A DNA stretch of 64,000 bases from Listeria immobilis (lineage in GTDB: Bacteria; Bacillota; Bacilli; Lactobacillales; Listeriaceae), in assembly GCF_014322765.1 (NCBI RefSeq), contig NZ_JAASTZ010000003.1, forward strand, positions 149,793 through 213,792, written 5' to 3'. How positions within the stretch are numbered: the stretch's first letter is position 1; the number at the start of each line of letters is the position of its first letter. Positions 46,603 through 57,362 of the stretch are shown piece after piece. The notes below the pieces were generated by a model. The model made no database searches, was not told the origin of the DNA, and saw only the letters and a program-made list of their open reading frames with translations. The translations under genes were made by a program, and so were the position numbers.

Positions 46603-48141
46603 ATGAAGAAAATCCAGTTTTTTGATACAACACTACGAGATGGCGAACAAACCCCTGGAGTTAATTTTGACGTAAAGGAGAAAATCCAGATCGCCTTACA
46701 ACTCGAAAAACTCGGGATTGATGTAATTGAAGCCGGCTTTCCGATTTCTTCTCCTGGAGATTTTGAATGTGTCAAGGCCATTGCAAATGCGATTAAACAT
46801 TGTTCTGTAACAGGGCTAGCTCGCTGTGTGGAAGAAGATATCAACCGAGCTGAGGAAGCGCTTAAAGAGGCTGTTTCTCCGCAAATACATATCTTCTTAG
46901 CAACTAGCGATGTACACATGAAATTTAAATTAAAAATGAGTCGGGCGGAAGTTCTCGCTTCCATTAAACACCATGTTAGTTATGCAAAACAAAAATTTGA
47001 TGTCGTACAATTTTCACCAGAAGATGCCACAAGAACCGATCGAGCTTTCCTTATTGAAGCTGTTCAAACGGCAATTGATGCAGGTGCAACTGTCATAAAT
47101 ATTCCAGACACAGTCGGCTATACAAATCCTACTGAGTTTGGTAAATTATTCCAAGACTTGCGCCGTGAAATCAAGCAATTTGATGAGGTTACATTTGCTT
47201 CCCACTGCCATGATGACCTTGGTATGGCTACCGCAAACGCACTTGCTGCAATTGAAAATGGGGCAACTCGCGTGGAAGGAACCATCAACGGTATTGGCGA
47301 ACGTGCTGGAAATACTGCACTTGAAGAAGTAGCTGTTGCTCTCCATATTCGCAAAGATTTTTATCAAGCAGAGACGAACATCATTTTAAATCAATTTAAA
47401 AATGCGAGTGATTTGGTAAGCCGTTTGTCAGGCATGCCCGTTCCTCGTAACAAAGCGGTTATCGGTGGAAATGCTTATGCACATGAATCAGGCATTCACC
47501 AAGACGGTGTGCTAAAAAACCCTGATACGTATGAAATTATTACACCAGCGCTTGTTGGTGTAGATAAAAACTCACTACCACTTGGAAAACTTTCCGGCAA
47601 ACATGCATTTAATACGCGTATGGAAGAAATGGGCTATGCGTTAAACGAACAAGAACAAAAAAATGCTTTTAAACGATTTAAACAACTTGCAGATGCAAAA
47701 AAAGAAGTCACCGAAGAAGATCTTCATGCGCTGATTCTTGGTCAGTCTTCTGAGTCCTCAAAAGATTTTGAACTAAAACATTTACAAGTTCAATATGTTA
47801 CTGGTGGAGTCCAAGGAGCCATTGTCCGCATTGAAGAAAAAGATGGTGTTACTACAGAAGATGCTGCAACAGGCTCTGGTAGTATTGAAGCGATTTATAA
47901 CACGATTAATCGTTTAATGAAGCAATCTGTGGAATTAACGGATTACCGTATTCAAGCAATCACTGCAGGCCAAGATGCTCAAGCAGAAGTTCATGTGGTT
48001 ATAAAAGATACTAAAGGTTTAGAATTCCATGGTATCGGCATTGACTTTGATGTACTAACTGCAAGTGCCAAAGCTTATTTGCACGCCTCAGGGAAAAGTA
48101 AAATTGCGAGTAACCAAGCTGATTTTGAGGAGGTAAAATAA
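46603..48141 (+). CDS. leuA: 2-isopropylmalate synthase
   Basis: Condenses acetyl-CoA with 2-ketoisovalerate, first step of leucine synthesis. It is 512 residues: TIM barrel with [13 protein letters not shown] at residue 4, metal motif HCHDDLGMA near 202 and [15 protein letters not shown]-terminal LeuA regulatory domain from about 390 for leucine feedback. ATG after AAGAGGTG. It opens the leu half of the operon. Confidence 0.96.
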   Translation: MKKIQFFDTTLRDGEQTPGVNFDVKEKIQIALQLEKLGIDVIEAGFPISSPGDFECVKAIANAIKHCSVTGLARCVEEDINRAEEALKEAVSPQIHIFLATSDVHMKFKLKMSRAEVLASIKHHVSYAKQKFDVVQFSPEDATRTDRAFLIEAVQTAIDAGATVINIPDTVGYTNPTEFGKLFQDLRREIKQFDEVTFASHCHDDLGMATANALAAIENGATRVEGTINGIGERAGNTALEEVAVALHIRKDFYQAETNIILNQFKNASDLVSRLSGMPVPRNKAVIGGNAYAHESGIHQDGVLKNPDTYEIITPALVGVDKNSLPLGKLSGKHAFNTRMEEMGYALNEQEQKNAFKRFKQLADAKKEVTEEDLHALILGQSSESSKDFELKHLQVQYVTGGVQGAIVRIEEKDGVTTEDAATGSGSIEAIYNTINRLMKQSVELTDYRIQAITAGQDAQAEVHVVIKDTKGLEFHGIGIDFDVLTASAKAYLHASGKSKIASNQADFEEVK

Positions 48142-48142
48142 C

Positions 48143-49195
48143 GTGGCTTATAAAATCACCTCCCTTGCTGGTGACGGTATTGGACCAGAAATTATGACAG
48201 CTGGCATAAAAGTCCTTGAAGCAATCGCCAAAAAATATCAGCATACATTTACAATAGAATCACATCCTTTTGGTGGTGCTGCAATTGATGTAGCTGGTGT
48301 TCCACTCCCCACCACAACATTAAAAGCTTGTCAAAATGCCGATGCTATTCTACTCGGCGCAATTGGTGGGCCTAAATGGGACAATGCTACAAAACGACCA
48401 GAAGATGGATTGCTGGCACTTCGAAAGGCTCTTGGTCTTTTCGCCAATATTCGCCCCATTCAAGTTCCAAGCTCAATAACACAGCTATCCCCTTTAAAAA
48501 AGGAAATTGTTGAAGGAACTGATTTTATTGTCGTTCGTGAATTAACTGGCGGTCTATACTTTGGCGAACCTAAACATTGGGATAATAATTCAGCAGTAGA
48601 TTCGTTAACTTACACGAGAGCAGAGATAGAACGAATTATCGAAAAAGCTTTTACCATTGCTGCCACTCGGAATAAAAAAGTAACTTCAGTAGATAAAGCA
48701 AATGTTCTTGCTTCTAGTAAATTATGGCGTCAAATCGCGGAAGAAGTAGCAAGTAGACATCCAGACATCACTTTAGAGCATTTATATGTAGATGCTGCGG
48801 CGATGCTTCTTATTCAGCGCCCCACTTCATTTGATGTTATTGTGACAGAAAATTTATTTGGCGATATTTTAAGTGATGAAGCTTCTGTTATTACAGGTTC
48901 GCTTGGGATGCTCCCTTCCGCTAGTCATGCTGAGAACGGTCCTTCTTTATACGAACCAATTCACGGCTCGGCACCAGATATAGCTAACCAAAATATTGCT
49001 AATCCAATGTCGATGATTTCTTCCATTTCAATGATGCTTCGTCAATCTTTCGGCCTTTTTAAAGAAGCTGATGCAATTGATAAAGCAACTGCCACAACAA
49101 TGGAAGCTGGATTTTTAACTGCTGATCTTGGAGGGAATACATCCACTACTGATTTTACAAGTGAAGTACTAAAACAAATTAAAGGAGGAGAATAA
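48143..49195 (+). CDS. leuB: 3-isopropylmalate dehydrogenase
   Basis: NAD-dependent oxidative decarboxylation to 2-ketoisocaproate. It is 350 residues with GDGIGPEIM near residue 9, the substrate helix [21 protein letters not shown] near 85-105, and the NAD/metal motif [24 protein letters not shown] near 235. Start is GTG one base after leuA ends, with GAGGAGG just upstream. Confidence 0.96.
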   Translation: MAYKITSLAGDGIGPEIMTAGIKVLEAIAKKYQHTFTIESHPFGGAAIDVAGVPLPTTTLKACQNADAILLGAIGGPKWDNATKRPEDGLLALRKALGLFANIRPIQVPSSITQLSPLKKEIVEGTDFIVVRELTGGLYFGEPKHWDNNSAVDSLTYTRAEIERIIEKAFTIAATRNKKVTSVDKANVLASSKLWRQIAEEVASRHPDITLEHLYVDAAAMLLIQRPTSFDVIVTENLFGDILSDEASVITGSLGMLPSASHAENGPSLYEPIHGSAPDIANQNIANPMSMISSISMMLRQSFGLFKEADAIDKATATTMEAGFLTADLGGNTSTTDFTSEVLKQIKGGE

Positions 49196-49196
49196 A

Positions 49197-50585
49197 ATGG
49201 GGCAAACACTATTTGATAAACTTTGGAATCGCCATGTCATTTCTGGCAAAGAAGGTGAACCGCAATTATTATATGTTGATCTCCATTTAATTCATGAAGT
49301 TACTTCTCCTCAAGCTTTTGAAGGGCTTCGTATGGAAAACAGACCACTACGTAGACCCGATAAAACTTTTGCAACGATGGATCACAATGTGCCAACAGAA
49401 GATATTTTCAACATTCAAGATCTTGTGGCTAAAAAACAAATTGAAGCACTTCAAACAAACTGTGCAGAATTTGGTGTTACGTTAGCAGATATGGGAAGTG
49501 ACCGTCAAGGAATCGTTCATATGGTTGGTCCAGAAACAGGACTTACGCAACCGGGAAAAGTGATTGTTTGTGGTGATTCACATACTGCAACTCATGGCGC
49601 TTTTGGAGCAATTGGTTTTGGGATTGGCTCTAGTGAAGTAGAGCATGTCTTTGCAACCCAAACAATTTGGCAGCAAAAGCCAAAATCTATGGGAATTGAA
49701 ATTAACGGGAAATTGCCAAAAGGTGTCTATGCAAAAGATATTATTTTGCATTTAATTGCCACATATGGTGTTGCCTTTGGTACTGGATATGCGGTGGAAT
49801 ACTACGGCGAAACGATTCGTAATATGTCAATGGAAGAGCGAATGACCATTTGTAACATGGCAATTGAAGGTGGCGCAAAAATGGGAATGATGGCACCAGA
49901 TGCTACTACGTTCGAATATGTTCGCGGTCGTGAATATGCCCCTACCGATATGGAAGCAGCCATTCAAGACTGGGAAACACTTGCGACCGATGAAGACGCT
50001 ACCTATGATCTTCATATCGAAATGGATGCAAGCATTTTAGAACCATATGTTACTTGGGGAACCAACCCGGAAATGGGCGTCCCCTTCTCAAAAGCATTTC
50101 CTGAAATCAAAGATATGAACTATGAACGTGCTTATGAATATATGGGACTAGCGCCTGGTCAAAAAGCTGAACAAATTGAACTTGGTTATGTTTTTATCGG
50201 TTCGTGTACCAATGCTCGCCTGTCTGATTTGGAAGAAGCAGCACGGATTGTTAAAGGAAACAAAGTCAAAAATAATATTCGTGCTCTGGTTGTTCCTGGT
50301 TCTCGACAAGTTCGTAATGCTGCAGAAGCAATTGGACTTGATAAAATATTTAAAGAAGCTGGTTTCGAGTGGCGTGAACCTGGTTGTTCGATGTGTCTCG
50401 GTATGAATCCCGATCAGGTTCCAAATGGCGTTCACTGCGCTTCGACCTCCAACCGAAACTTTGAAGGTAGACAAGGAAAAGGCGCACGTACACATCTAGT
50501 TTCCCCGGCAATGGCTGCTGCAGCGGCGATAAATGGGCACTTTATTGATATTCGTAAGGAGGCGGTTATAAGTGGAAGCAATTAA
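49197..50585 (+). CDS. leuC: 3-isopropylmalate dehydratase, large subunit
   Basis: 462 residues, aconitase family; forms the isopropylmalate isomerase with LeuD. [4Fe-4S] ligand cysteines lie in [14 protein letters not shown] near 333 and [13 protein letters not shown] near 395. [20 protein letters not shown] near 120 is the conserved substrate loop. ATG after AGGAGG. Its end overlaps leuD by 14 bases. Confidence 0.96.
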   Translation: MGQTLFDKLWNRHVISGKEGEPQLLYVDLHLIHEVTSPQAFEGLRMENRPLRRPDKTFATMDHNVPTEDIFNIQDLVAKKQIEALQTNCAEFGVTLADMGSDRQGIVHMVGPETGLTQPGKVIVCGDSHTATHGAFGAIGFGIGSSEVEHVFATQTIWQQKPKSMGIEINGKLPKGVYAKDIILHLIATYGVAFGTGYAVEYYGETIRNMSMEERMTICNMAIEGGAKMGMMAPDATTFEYVRGREYAPTDMEAAIQDWETLATDEDATYDLHIEMDASILEPYVTWGTNPEMGVPFSKAFPEIKDMNYERAYEYMGLAPGQKAEQIELGYVFIGSCTNARLSDLEEAARIVKGNKVKNNIRALVVPGSRQVRNAAEAIGLDKIFKEAGFEWREPGCSMCLGMNPDQVPNGVHCASTSNRNFEGRQGKGARTHLVSPAMAAAAAINGHFIDIRKEAVISGSN

Positions 50586-51153
50586 AGTTCATATCGGTAA
50601 AACAGTTGCACTAATGAATGATAATATTGATACGGATCAAATCATTCCTAAAAGTTTTTTAAAACGAATTGAGCGCACTGGTTTTGGAGAATTCCTCTTT
50701 GATAGTTGGCGCTATTTGCCTAATCGTAAACCTAATCCAGATTTCCCGTTAAATGCTCCAGACCGTCAAGAAGCGACTATTTTAATTACTGGAGATAATT
50801 TTGGCTGTGGTTCTTCTCGGGAACATGCTGCATGGGCGTTACTAGATTACCGTTTTCGCGTGATTATCGCTGGAAGTTATAGTGATATTTTTTATATGAA
50901 TTGCACAAAAAATGGTGTCCTCCCTATCGTTCTGCCAAAAGAAGCACGCGAAAAATTAGCGGAACTTTCAGCAGAAGAAAAACTAACAATCGACTTACCA
51001 AACCAACAAGTTATTAGTTCAGTTGGGACTTACCCGTTCGCAATAGATGCAACATGGAAAAATAAATTTATTAATGGATTAGATGATATTGCGATTACAT
51101 TTGAATATATTGATGCCATTAAAGCATATGAACAAAAAGTCGATTCGATATAA
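50572..51153 (+). CDS. leuD: 3-isopropylmalate dehydratase, small subunit
   Basis: 193 residues, swivelling domain of the isomerase. [16 protein letters not shown] near residue 17 and [17 protein letters not shown] near 67 are diagnostic. Start is GTG after AAGGAGG within the leuC end, so the subunits are coupled. Confidence 0.96.
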   Translation: MEAIKVHIGKTVALMNDNIDTDQIIPKSFLKRIERTGFGEFLFDSWRYLPNRKPNPDFPLNAPDRQEATILITGDNFGCGSSREHAAWALLDYRFRVIIAGSYSDIFYMNCTKNGVLPIVLPKEAREKLAELSAEEKLTIDLPNQQVISSVGTYPFAIDATWKNKFINGLDDIAITFEYIDAIKAYEQKVDSI

Positions 51154-51171
51154 GAAAAGGTTGTGAGGATG

Positions 51172-52440
51172 ATGGAATTAGTTGATTTATTAGTAACAGA
51201 GAAAGATGTAGAAAAAGCTTATAACGTATTAAAATCTATCGTCAGACATACACCACTCGAATATGATTTTTACCTTTCTGAAAAATATCATTGCAATGTG
51301 TATTTAAAACGAGAGGATTTACAACGTGTTCGTTCCTTTAAATTACGAGGTGCTTTTTATGCAATTTCAAGACTTCCAGCAGAAAAATTAGAACGTGGCG
51401 TAGTTTGTGCTAGTGCTGGAAATCATGCGCAAGGTGTGGCTTACACATGTAAACGCATGACAGTTCCAGCAACCATTTTTATGCCTACAACTACTCCACA
51501 GCAAAAAGTATCACAAGTAAAATTTTTCGGTGGTAGTAATGTAGAAGTAGTTTTAATTGGTGACACATTTGATGCTTCTGCGGCAGCGGCCAAAGAATTT
51601 GCTATAGAACATGGGCAAGCTTTTATCCCACCCTTTGATGATCCAGATATTATTGCTGGTCAAGGCTCTCTTGCTGTTGAAATGGTGGCAGATTTAAATA
51701 AAGCGCATGAACAGGCTGATTATGTATTTGCTGGAATTGGTGGCGGCGGATTAATTAGCGGTGTGGCAACTTACTTAAAAGCGAAAAGTCCTATCACGAA
51801 AATAATCGGTGTCGAACCAGATGGCGCACCTTCCATGACCGAAGCCTTAAAACAAAACCAAGTCGTAAAACTAGATAAAATCGACAAATTTGTTGATGGA
51901 GCTGCGGTCAAAGAAGTTGGTAATTTAACTTTTGAACATGCGAAAGTATTGGTAGATGAAGTAACGACTATTTCAGAAGGCGCTGTTTGTTCAACGATTT
52001 TAGATATGTATACGAAACAAGCAATCGTTGCCGAACCTGCTGGTGCTCTGTCGGTTGCTGCACTTGACACCTATCGCGAGGAAATCAAAGACAAAACAGT
52101 GGTCTGTGTTATTAGCGGTGGTAACAACGACATTAATCGAATGCAAGAAATAGAAGAACGTTCCTTGCTACATGAAGGTTTAAAACATTATTTTATCGTT
52201 AATTTCTCACAAAGACCTGGAGCATTAAAAGAATTTGTTAATGATGTGCTTGGTCCACACGATGATATTACCAAGTTTGAATATACGAAAAAAGTAAATC
52301 GTGGTAATGGTCCGGTTATTATTGGCGTACTTCTCCAAAATAAAAATGATTATGAGGGGTTGGTTGAACGAGTCGCCGCATTTGATCCTAGTTATATTCC
52401 TATTAATGACAATCAAACACTATATACACTTCTTGTGTAA
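51172..52440 (+). CDS. ilvA: Threonine dehydratase (biosynthetic)
   Basis: PLP enzyme making 2-ketobutyrate for isoleucine. It is 422 residues from ATG 51172; nearby starts at 51163 and 51169 cannot be excluded. PLP Lys in [12 protein letters not shown] near 58, [10 protein letters not shown] near 85, phosphate loop [10 protein letters not shown] near 190, and a C-terminal ACT-like regulatory domain from about 335 ([17 protein letters not shown]). Last gene of the operon, followed by a terminator. Confidence 0.95.
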   Translation: MELVDLLVTEKDVEKAYNVLKSIVRHTPLEYDFYLSEKYHCNVYLKREDLQRVRSFKLRGAFYAISRLPAEKLERGVVCASAGNHAQGVAYTCKRMTVPATIFMPTTTPQQKVSQVKFFGGSNVEVVLIGDTFDASAAAAKEFAIEHGQAFIPPFDDPDIIAGQGSLAVEMVADLNKAHEQADYVFAGIGGGGLISGVATYLKAKSPITKIIGVEPDGAPSMTEALKQNQVVKLDKIDKFVDGAAVKEVGNLTFEHAKVLVDEVTTISEGAVCSTILDMYTKQAIVAEPAGALSVAALDTYREEIKDKTVVCVISGGNNDINRMQEIEERSLLHEGLKHYFIVNFSQRPGALKEFVNDVLGPHDDITKFEYTKKVNRGNGPVIIGVLLQNKNDYEGLVERVAAFDPSYIPINDNQTLYTLLV

Positions 52441-52472
52441 AAGGGTTCCTACTTTTTAGTAGGAACTTTTTT
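52441..52472 (+). terminator. Terminator of the ilv-leu operon
   Basis: GTTCCTACT at 52445-52453 pairs perfectly with AGTAGGAAC at 52458-52466, followed by six T. Confidence 0.93.
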
Positions 52473-52533
52473 ATATTACAGTTTAACATGCTGTTATAGT
52501 TGTAATTTATTTTAAAAACCAGTTTAAAATCTT

Positions 52534-52560
52534 TTGTTTACGGTTATAAAGTAGTATAAT
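52534..52560 (+). promoter_or_regulatory. Probable alsD promoter
   Basis: -10 TATAAT at 52555-52560 with a -35 TTGTTT at 52534-52539 (15-base spacer, short). Confidence 0.4.
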
Positions 52561-52630
52561 AAAGTTATCAAAATAAAACTGTATTATTAAATTCGTTTTT
52601 TCATATATAACAATTCAAGGAGTGGCAATT

Positions 52631-53350
52631 ATGGACGCAGTAAGAAAAAATCGATTATTTCAGCATTCAACTATGGCAGCACTAGTTGGCGGGCTATTTA
52701 GCGGAACAACTAGTTTTAAAGAATTATTACAGCATGGAGATCTTGGTATTGGAACACTTGATGAGTTTGACGGTGAACTAATTATTTTAGACGGAGAAGC
52801 TTTTCAAATTCGTTCTGACGGTCAAGCTTATAAAGTTAAGCCGGAAGACACAACACCTTATGCTAGTACTACTTTTTTTGACGCGGATACTTCTTTTAAA
52901 GTCACGGAGCCAACAACAAAACAAAGAGTGGAAGAACAAATCGCGGAATTAGTACAAGGGCCGAATGTTTTTTATGCGGTAAAAATGACTGGAAATTTCA
53001 AATTTGTTGATACACGTGTGGTTCCCAAACAACAACGACCTTATCCGCCATTAATAGAGGCAGTGAAAGAGCAGCCAACTTATCATTTTGAATATATTAC
53101 TGGGACTATTGTTGGCTTTTGGACTCCTGCTTATATTAGCGGAATCGGCGTTTCTGGTTATCATGTGCATTTCATTGATGATTTGCGAAAAATTGGTGGT
53201 CATGTGTTTGATTATGAAATGCTTGAAGGAACGATAGAAGTTGCCCAACAAACAGAATTCGAACTACAATTACCACAAACGACCGAATTCCTTAGAAGTG
53301 ATTTAAGTACACCAGATATGTTAGAGCAGATTGAAGCCGCGGAAAATTAA
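52631..53350 (+). CDS. alsD: Alpha-acetolactate decarboxylase
   Basis: Converts acetolactate to acetoin, the overflow/pH-control route. It is 239 residues; the metal-binding motif GYHVHFIDDLRKIGGHVFDY (three His) near residue 175 and the N-terminal QHSTMAALVGGLFSG are characteristic. ATG at 52631 is eight bases after AAGGAG; a GTG at 52622 lies inside that site. It follows ilvA in its own unit, away from alsS, which lies about 9 kb further. Confidence 0.93.
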   Translation: MDAVRKNRLFQHSTMAALVGGLFSGTTSFKELLQHGDLGIGTLDEFDGELIILDGEAFQIRSDGQAYKVKPEDTTPYASTTFFDADTSFKVTEPTTKQRVEEQIAELVQGPNVFYAVKMTGNFKFVDTRVVPKQQRPYPPLIEAVKEQPTYHFEYITGTIVGFWTPAYISGIGVSGYHVHFIDDLRKIGGHVFDYEMLEGTIEVAQQTEFELQLPQTTEFLRSDLSTPDMLEQIEAAEN

Positions 53351-53361
53351 TGTTATTAATC

Positions 53362-53402
53362 AAAAACCAGAAATTAGATTATTCCTCTAATTTCTGGTTT
53401 TT
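53362..53402. terminator. Bidirectional terminator after alsD
   Basis: A perfect 17-bp stem: 53362-53378 pairs with 53386-53402. T runs on both strands serve alsD and the convergent SH3-repeat gene. Confidence 0.93.
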
Positions 53403-53427
53403 TGATTTATTATAGTTGAAATCTATT

Positions 53428-55722
53428 TTATTTTGCTGTTAAAGATAGATAATCATCTGTTAATGGCATATAACCTGTTTTATTTTGGTAAGTTACTTGA
53501 TACCATACACCTATGTTAGTGTCCATATCAACTTTTACTTTAGCATTTGCTGGAACTACTTGACTGATACTACTATCCCAAGTTGCTTCACTTCTTAAAT
53601 TTAATGCATTGATGGCATAGTATGTTTTTAAATTTAATGGCGTTGTCACTAAGTAGTTATCGTTTAAAATCATGTAGCCTGTTTTACCAGCATAAGTGAC
53701 TTTATGCCAGCCATTTGTGCCAGCTTTTACATTGACTGTTACTTTTTCACCTTTTTCTACTTTTTGAGCTACATCGCTTTCCCATGTTGCTGCACTTCTT
53801 AGATTTAAGTTATCTTTCGCATAATAAGTTTTTAATACCGCTGTTTCAGATAGATAATCACTAGTTAACGGCATATAACCTGTTTTATTTTGATAGGTCA
53901 CTTTGTACCATGCGCCTGTATTGGTGTCCATTTCAACTTTTACTTGTGCGCCTTCTGGTACTGTTTGACTGACGCTACTATCCCAATTAGCGGCACTTCT
54001 TAGATTTAACGCATTGATGGCATAGTAAGTTTTCATATTTAATGGCGTTGTCACTAAGTAGTTATCGTTTAAAATCATGTAGCCTGTTTTACCAGCATAA
54101 GTGACTTTATGCCAGCCGTTTGTACCAGCTTTTACATTGACTGTTACTTTTTCACCTTTTTGTACTTTTTGAGCTACATCGCTATCCCATGTTGCTGCAC
54201 TTCTTAGATTTAAGTTATCTTTCGCGTAATAAGTTTTTAATACCGCTGTTTCAGATAGATAATCACTAGTTAACGGCATATAACCTGTTTTATTTTGGTA
54301 GGTCACTTTGTACCATGCGCCTGTATTGGTGTCCATTTCAACTTTTACTTGTGCGCCTTCTGGTACTGTTTGACTGACGCTACTATCCCAATTAGCGGCA
54401 CTTCTTAGATTTAACGCATTGATGGCATAGTAAGTTTTCATATTTAATGGCGTTGTCACTAAGTAGTTATCGTTTAAAATCATGTAGCCTGTTTTACCAG
54501 CATAAGTGACTTTATACCAGCCGTTTGTACCAGCTTTTACGTTGACTGTTACTTTTTCACCTTTTTGTACTTTTTGAGCTACATCGCTATCCCATGTTGC
54601 TGCACTTCTTAGATTTAAGTTATCTTTCGCATAATAAGTTTTTAATACCGCTGTTTCAGATAGATAATCACTAGTTAACGGCATATAACCTGTTTTATTT
54701 TGGTAGGTCACTTTGTACCATGCGCCTGTATTGGTGTCCATTTCAACTTTTACTTGTGCGCCTTCTGGTACTGTTTGACTGACGCTACTATCCCAATTAG
54801 CGGCACTTCTTAGTTTTAATGTGTTAATCGCATAATAAGTTTTCATATTTAACGGCGTTGCCACTAAGTAGTTATCATTTAAAATCATGTAACCTGTTTT
54901 ACCAGCATAAGTGACTTTGTACCAGCCATTGTTATTTGATTTTAAATCCACAATTACTTTTTCGCCTTTTTGTACTTTTTGAGCTACACTACTATCCCAT
55001 GAAGCTTGTGTTCTTAAATTAATGTTGTCTTTTGCATAGTAGGTTTTTAATACAGGTGTGGTTGAAAAATAGCTTGTTGTATTTAGCATATAACCTTTAA
55101 CGCTACCATAGGTTACCATACACCAGCCATTCTTATCGCTGTCTAAATCAATAGAGACTTTTGCTCCTTTTGGTACTTTCCCAGCAACCGAGCTATCCCA
55201 ATTGTTCTGAGTGCGTAGATTCAAGTCTGAGACCGCGTAATAGTATTTGCTGCCTAGCTTTTCTTTGAAGTTGAAAGGTCTTGCATAACCAACAAAATGA
55301 TCTTTCCAATAACTACCGTTAATATTATCAATTTTAACACCATCGTTTTGTGCATTGATCATTTTTCCATCACCTATGTATATTCCTACATGTCCTGGGT
55401 CTCTGAAATACACTAAATCTCCTGGTTTTTGATTTCCAGTCTTCACTTTATCAGAATTATTATATTGTGGTCCTGATGTATCACCAATTTTCACTCCTGT
55501 AACTTTTTTATATACATATTGTGTATAACCCGAACAATCGAAAGAATCCGGTCCCGTTCTATTAACTAGTGAATATGGTTTCCCTAAATGTTTCTTCGCT
55601 TCATTATAAAGCTCCTCAAATGTGCTATTCGTATTAACTGCCGCACTGGCTTTGATTGTAAACGGGGTAAACATCCCAAGTACAATCGCAAAAATGCATA
55701 GTACTGATATAACTTTTTTCAT
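53428..55722 (-). CDS. Secreted NlpC/P60 endopeptidase with nine SH3 repeats
   Basis: 764 residues. Signal peptide with cleavage after KASA near residue 28; NlpC/P60 domain at about 33-150 with Cys63 in SFDCSGYTQYV, His111 in DPGHVGIYIG and the third polar position at MINAQ (Asn123). From 160 to the end there are nine SH3b repeats of about 67 residues, each starting YYA and holding GWYKVTY or AWYKVTY. Two module types alternate, so the true unit is 135 residues (405 bp). No LPXTG or membrane anchor: wall binding is probably through the SH3 array. Predicted to cut peptidoglycan stem peptides. Start ATG after GGGAGATGG. Confidence 0.9.
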   Translation of the reverse strand: MKKVISVLCIFAIVLGMFTPFTIKASAAVNTNSTFEELYNEAKKHLGKPYSLVNRTGPDSFDCSGYTQYVYKKVTGVKIGDTSGPQYNNSDKVKTGNQKPGDLVYFRDPGHVGIYIGDGKMINAQNDGVKIDNINGSYWKDHFVGYARPFNFKEKLGSKYYYAVSDLNLRTQNNWDSSVAGKVPKGAKVSIDLDSDKNGWCMVTYGSVKGYMLNTTSYFSTTPVLKTYYAKDNINLRTQASWDSSVAQKVQKGEKVIVDLKSNNNGWYKVTYAGKTGYMILNDNYLVATPLNMKTYYAINTLKLRSAANWDSSVSQTVPEGAQVKVEMDTNTGAWYKVTYQNKTGYMPLTSDYLSETAVLKTYYAKDNLNLRSAATWDSDVAQKVQKGEKVTVNVKAGTNGWYKVTYAGKTGYMILNDNYLVTTPLNMKTYYAINALNLRSAANWDSSVSQTVPEGAQVKVEMDTNTGAWYKVTYQNKTGYMPLTSDYLSETAVLKTYYAKDNLNLRSAATWDSDVAQKVQKGEKVTVNVKAGTNGWHKVTYAGKTGYMILNDNYLVTTPLNMKTYYAINALNLRSAANWDSSVSQTVPEGAQVKVEMDTNTGAWYKVTYQNKTGYMPLTSDYLSETAVLKTYYAKDNLNLRSAATWESDVAQKVEKGEKVTVNVKAGTNGWHKVTYAGKTGYMILNDNYLVTTPLNLKTYYAINALNLRSEATWDSSISQVVPANAKVKVDMDTNIGVWYQVTYQNKTGYMPLTDDYLSLTAK
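53841..55055. repeat. 405-bp tandem repeat inside the SH3 array
   Basis: The string CTGTTTCAGATAGATAATCA recurs at 53841, 54246 and 54651, exactly 405 bases apart, and the intervening units are nearly identical. The unit encodes one pair of SH3 modules. The last copy is more diverged in its second half. Confidence 0.92.
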
Positions 55723-55867
55723 TTCTCCATCTCCCTATTCTTTTGATGCAAAATAAAAAAACGATACAATTTGTAACCGCTTTTATTTTGTATATTTATA
55801 ATAACATATTTTTGTGTGAAAAAAGTATCATTCGCAAGAATAATAGCGAAATTTACAATATAATAAC

Positions 55868-55890
55868 AAAAAAAGCTGTGAAAACAGCTT
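55868..55890 (-). terminator. Terminator after pdp
   Basis: AAGCTGT at 55873-55879 pairs with ACAGCTT at 55884-55890; seven T follow on the minus strand. It lies between pdp and the SH3-repeat gene. Confidence 0.82.
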
Positions 55891-55929
55891 AACATCAACA
55901 TACAAGCTATATTCACAGCATAAAAAATA

Positions 55930-57231
55930 TTATTCAGTAATAACTTTATGAACTAGAGTTGGAGCAGTTGCCTGGTCGGCGATTTCAATGTTTTCGTAGA
56001 TTTTTGCTTGAACGCTTGCTACGTTATCTTGATCTGCAAAAATGGTTACTAGTGACTCGCCTACTTTGACAGGGTCGCCTACTTTTTTGCGAAGCATTAA
56101 GCCAACTGCTAAATTAATTTCATCTTCTTTGATTGCTCGACCTGCGCCTAATATCATTGCTGCAATACCAATTTCATCTGCAACAATTTTACTTACGAAA
56201 CCAGCTGTTTTTGCTGGTACTTCGATTTGGTATTTAGCTTGTGGAAGTTTTTCTGGATTATCCACAATGCTTGCATCCCCGCCTTGATTGGAAAGGAATG
56301 TTTTAAATTTCTCCAAGGCTGCACCGTTTTCGATTACTTCGATTAGCTTAGCACGAGCTTCGTCTAATGTTTCTGCTTTTTTAGCAAGTACGACCATTTG
56401 ACTACCTAATACTAAAACTAATTCTGTTAAATCTTCTGGTCCTTGTCCTTTAAGTGTATTGATGGCTTCTTTTACTTCCAGTGCGTTTCCGATTGCTTCT
56501 CCAAGTGGTTGAGACATATCAGAAATGACTGCCATCGTGTTTCTGCCAACATTATTACCGATACGGACCATTGCATGGGCAAGGTTTTCTGCATCTTTAT
56601 CTGTTTTCATAAATGCACCAGCGCCTGTTTTCACGTCCAGCACAATTGCATCAGCACCAGCGGCAATTTTTTTACTCATAATCGAACTTGCAATTAGTGG
56701 AATTGAATTTACCGTACCTGTTACATCACGAAGCGCGTACATTTTTTTATCTGCAGGGGTTAAATTACCAGATTGACCTATAACTGCTACTTTATCGCGA
56801 TTCACTAAATTAATGAAATCTTGTTTATCTAATTCAATGTGAAAGCCTTCGATGGATTCTAATTTATCAATTGTACCACCTGTATGACCTAACCCGCGAC
56901 CAGACATTTTAGCGACTGGAACACCTACTGCCGCAACTAGGGGTGCAAGAACTAGTGTGGTAGTATCACCAACTCCACCTGTACTATGCTTATCTACTTT
57001 AATGCCTTTAATTTCGGATAAATCAATGGTCTCACCAGAATCAACCATTGCCATTGTTAAGTCTGCGCGTTCCTCATCATTCATATCTTGGAAAAAGATT
57101 GCCATTGCAAGAGCGCTTGCTTGATAATCTGGAATGTCCCCATTTGTATATCCATCAATAAAAAACTGAATTTCTTCCGTTGATAAAGCTTTTCCATCCC
57201 TTTTTTTAGAAATAATATCTACCATTCTCAT
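55930..57231 (-). CDS. pdp: Pyrimidine-nucleoside phosphorylase
   Basis: Phosphorolysis of uridine, deoxyuridine and thymidine to base and (deoxy)ribose-1-phosphate. It is 433 residues; the family motif [16 protein letters not shown] near residue 78 and [18 protein letters not shown] near 108 are intact. ATG at 57231 follows AAGGGTGA; the open frame to 57279 has no site. Its promoter carries two LacI-type operator candidates, pointing to the next gene upstream as its regulator. Confidence 0.95.
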   Translation of the reverse strand: MRMVDIISKKRDGKALSTEEIQFFIDGYTNGDIPDYQASALAMAIFFQDMNDEERADLTMAMVDSGETIDLSEIKGIKVDKHSTGGVGDTTTLVLAPLVAAVGVPVAKMSGRGLGHTGGTIDKLESIEGFHIELDKQDFINLVNRDKVAVIGQSGNLTPADKKMYALRDVTGTVNSIPLIASSIMSKKIAAGADAIVLDVKTGAGAFMKTDKDAENLAHAMVRIGNNVGRNTMAVISDMSQPLGEAIGNALEVKEAINTLKGQGPEDLTELVLVLGSQMVVLAKKAETLDEARAKLIEVIENGAALEKFKTFLSNQGGDASIVDNPEKLPQAKYQIEVPAKTAGFVSKIVADEIGIAAMILGAGRAIKEDEINLAVGLMLRKKVGDPVKVGESLVTIFADQDNVASVQAKIYENIEIADQATAPTLVHKVITE

Positions 57232-57282
57232 TTCTTCGTCACCCTTTCTTTTCGCTATTTTAGCATTTCTATGTATCACATT

Positions 57283-57325
57283 TGAGAACGGTTACACATT
57301 TTAAGTAAACCGTTTTACTAAACAA
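57283..57325 (-). promoter_or_regulatory. pdp promoter with two LacI/CcpA-type operators
   Basis: Minus-strand -35 TTGTTT (plus 57320-57325), 16-base spacer, -10 TAAAAT (plus 57298-57303). Operator-like GTAAACCGTTTTAC at 57305-57318 fills the spacer. TGAGAACGGTTACA at 57283-57296 follows the -10 and also matches cre at nine of ten defined positions. Both share the core AACGGTT. Confidence 0.68.
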
Positions 57326-57362
57326 GAACATGTCCTTAACATGCTCACTATATCGTACTCAT

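Noticed and set aside
53428..55722. Evenly spaced repeats that could look like a CRISPR array
   Set aside because: The repeat unit is 405 bases, in frame, and encodes SH3 modules; there are no short repeats with unique spacers.
53428..55722. Repeats as GW (LTA-binding) modules
   Set aside because: Units are about 67 residues and begin with an LNLRS-type motif typical of SH3_3 repeats, not the roughly 80-residue GW module.
55719..55916. Small open frame between the SH3-repeat gene and pdp
   Set aside because: It spans the pdp terminator and the promoter region of the SH3-repeat gene; no convincing start site.
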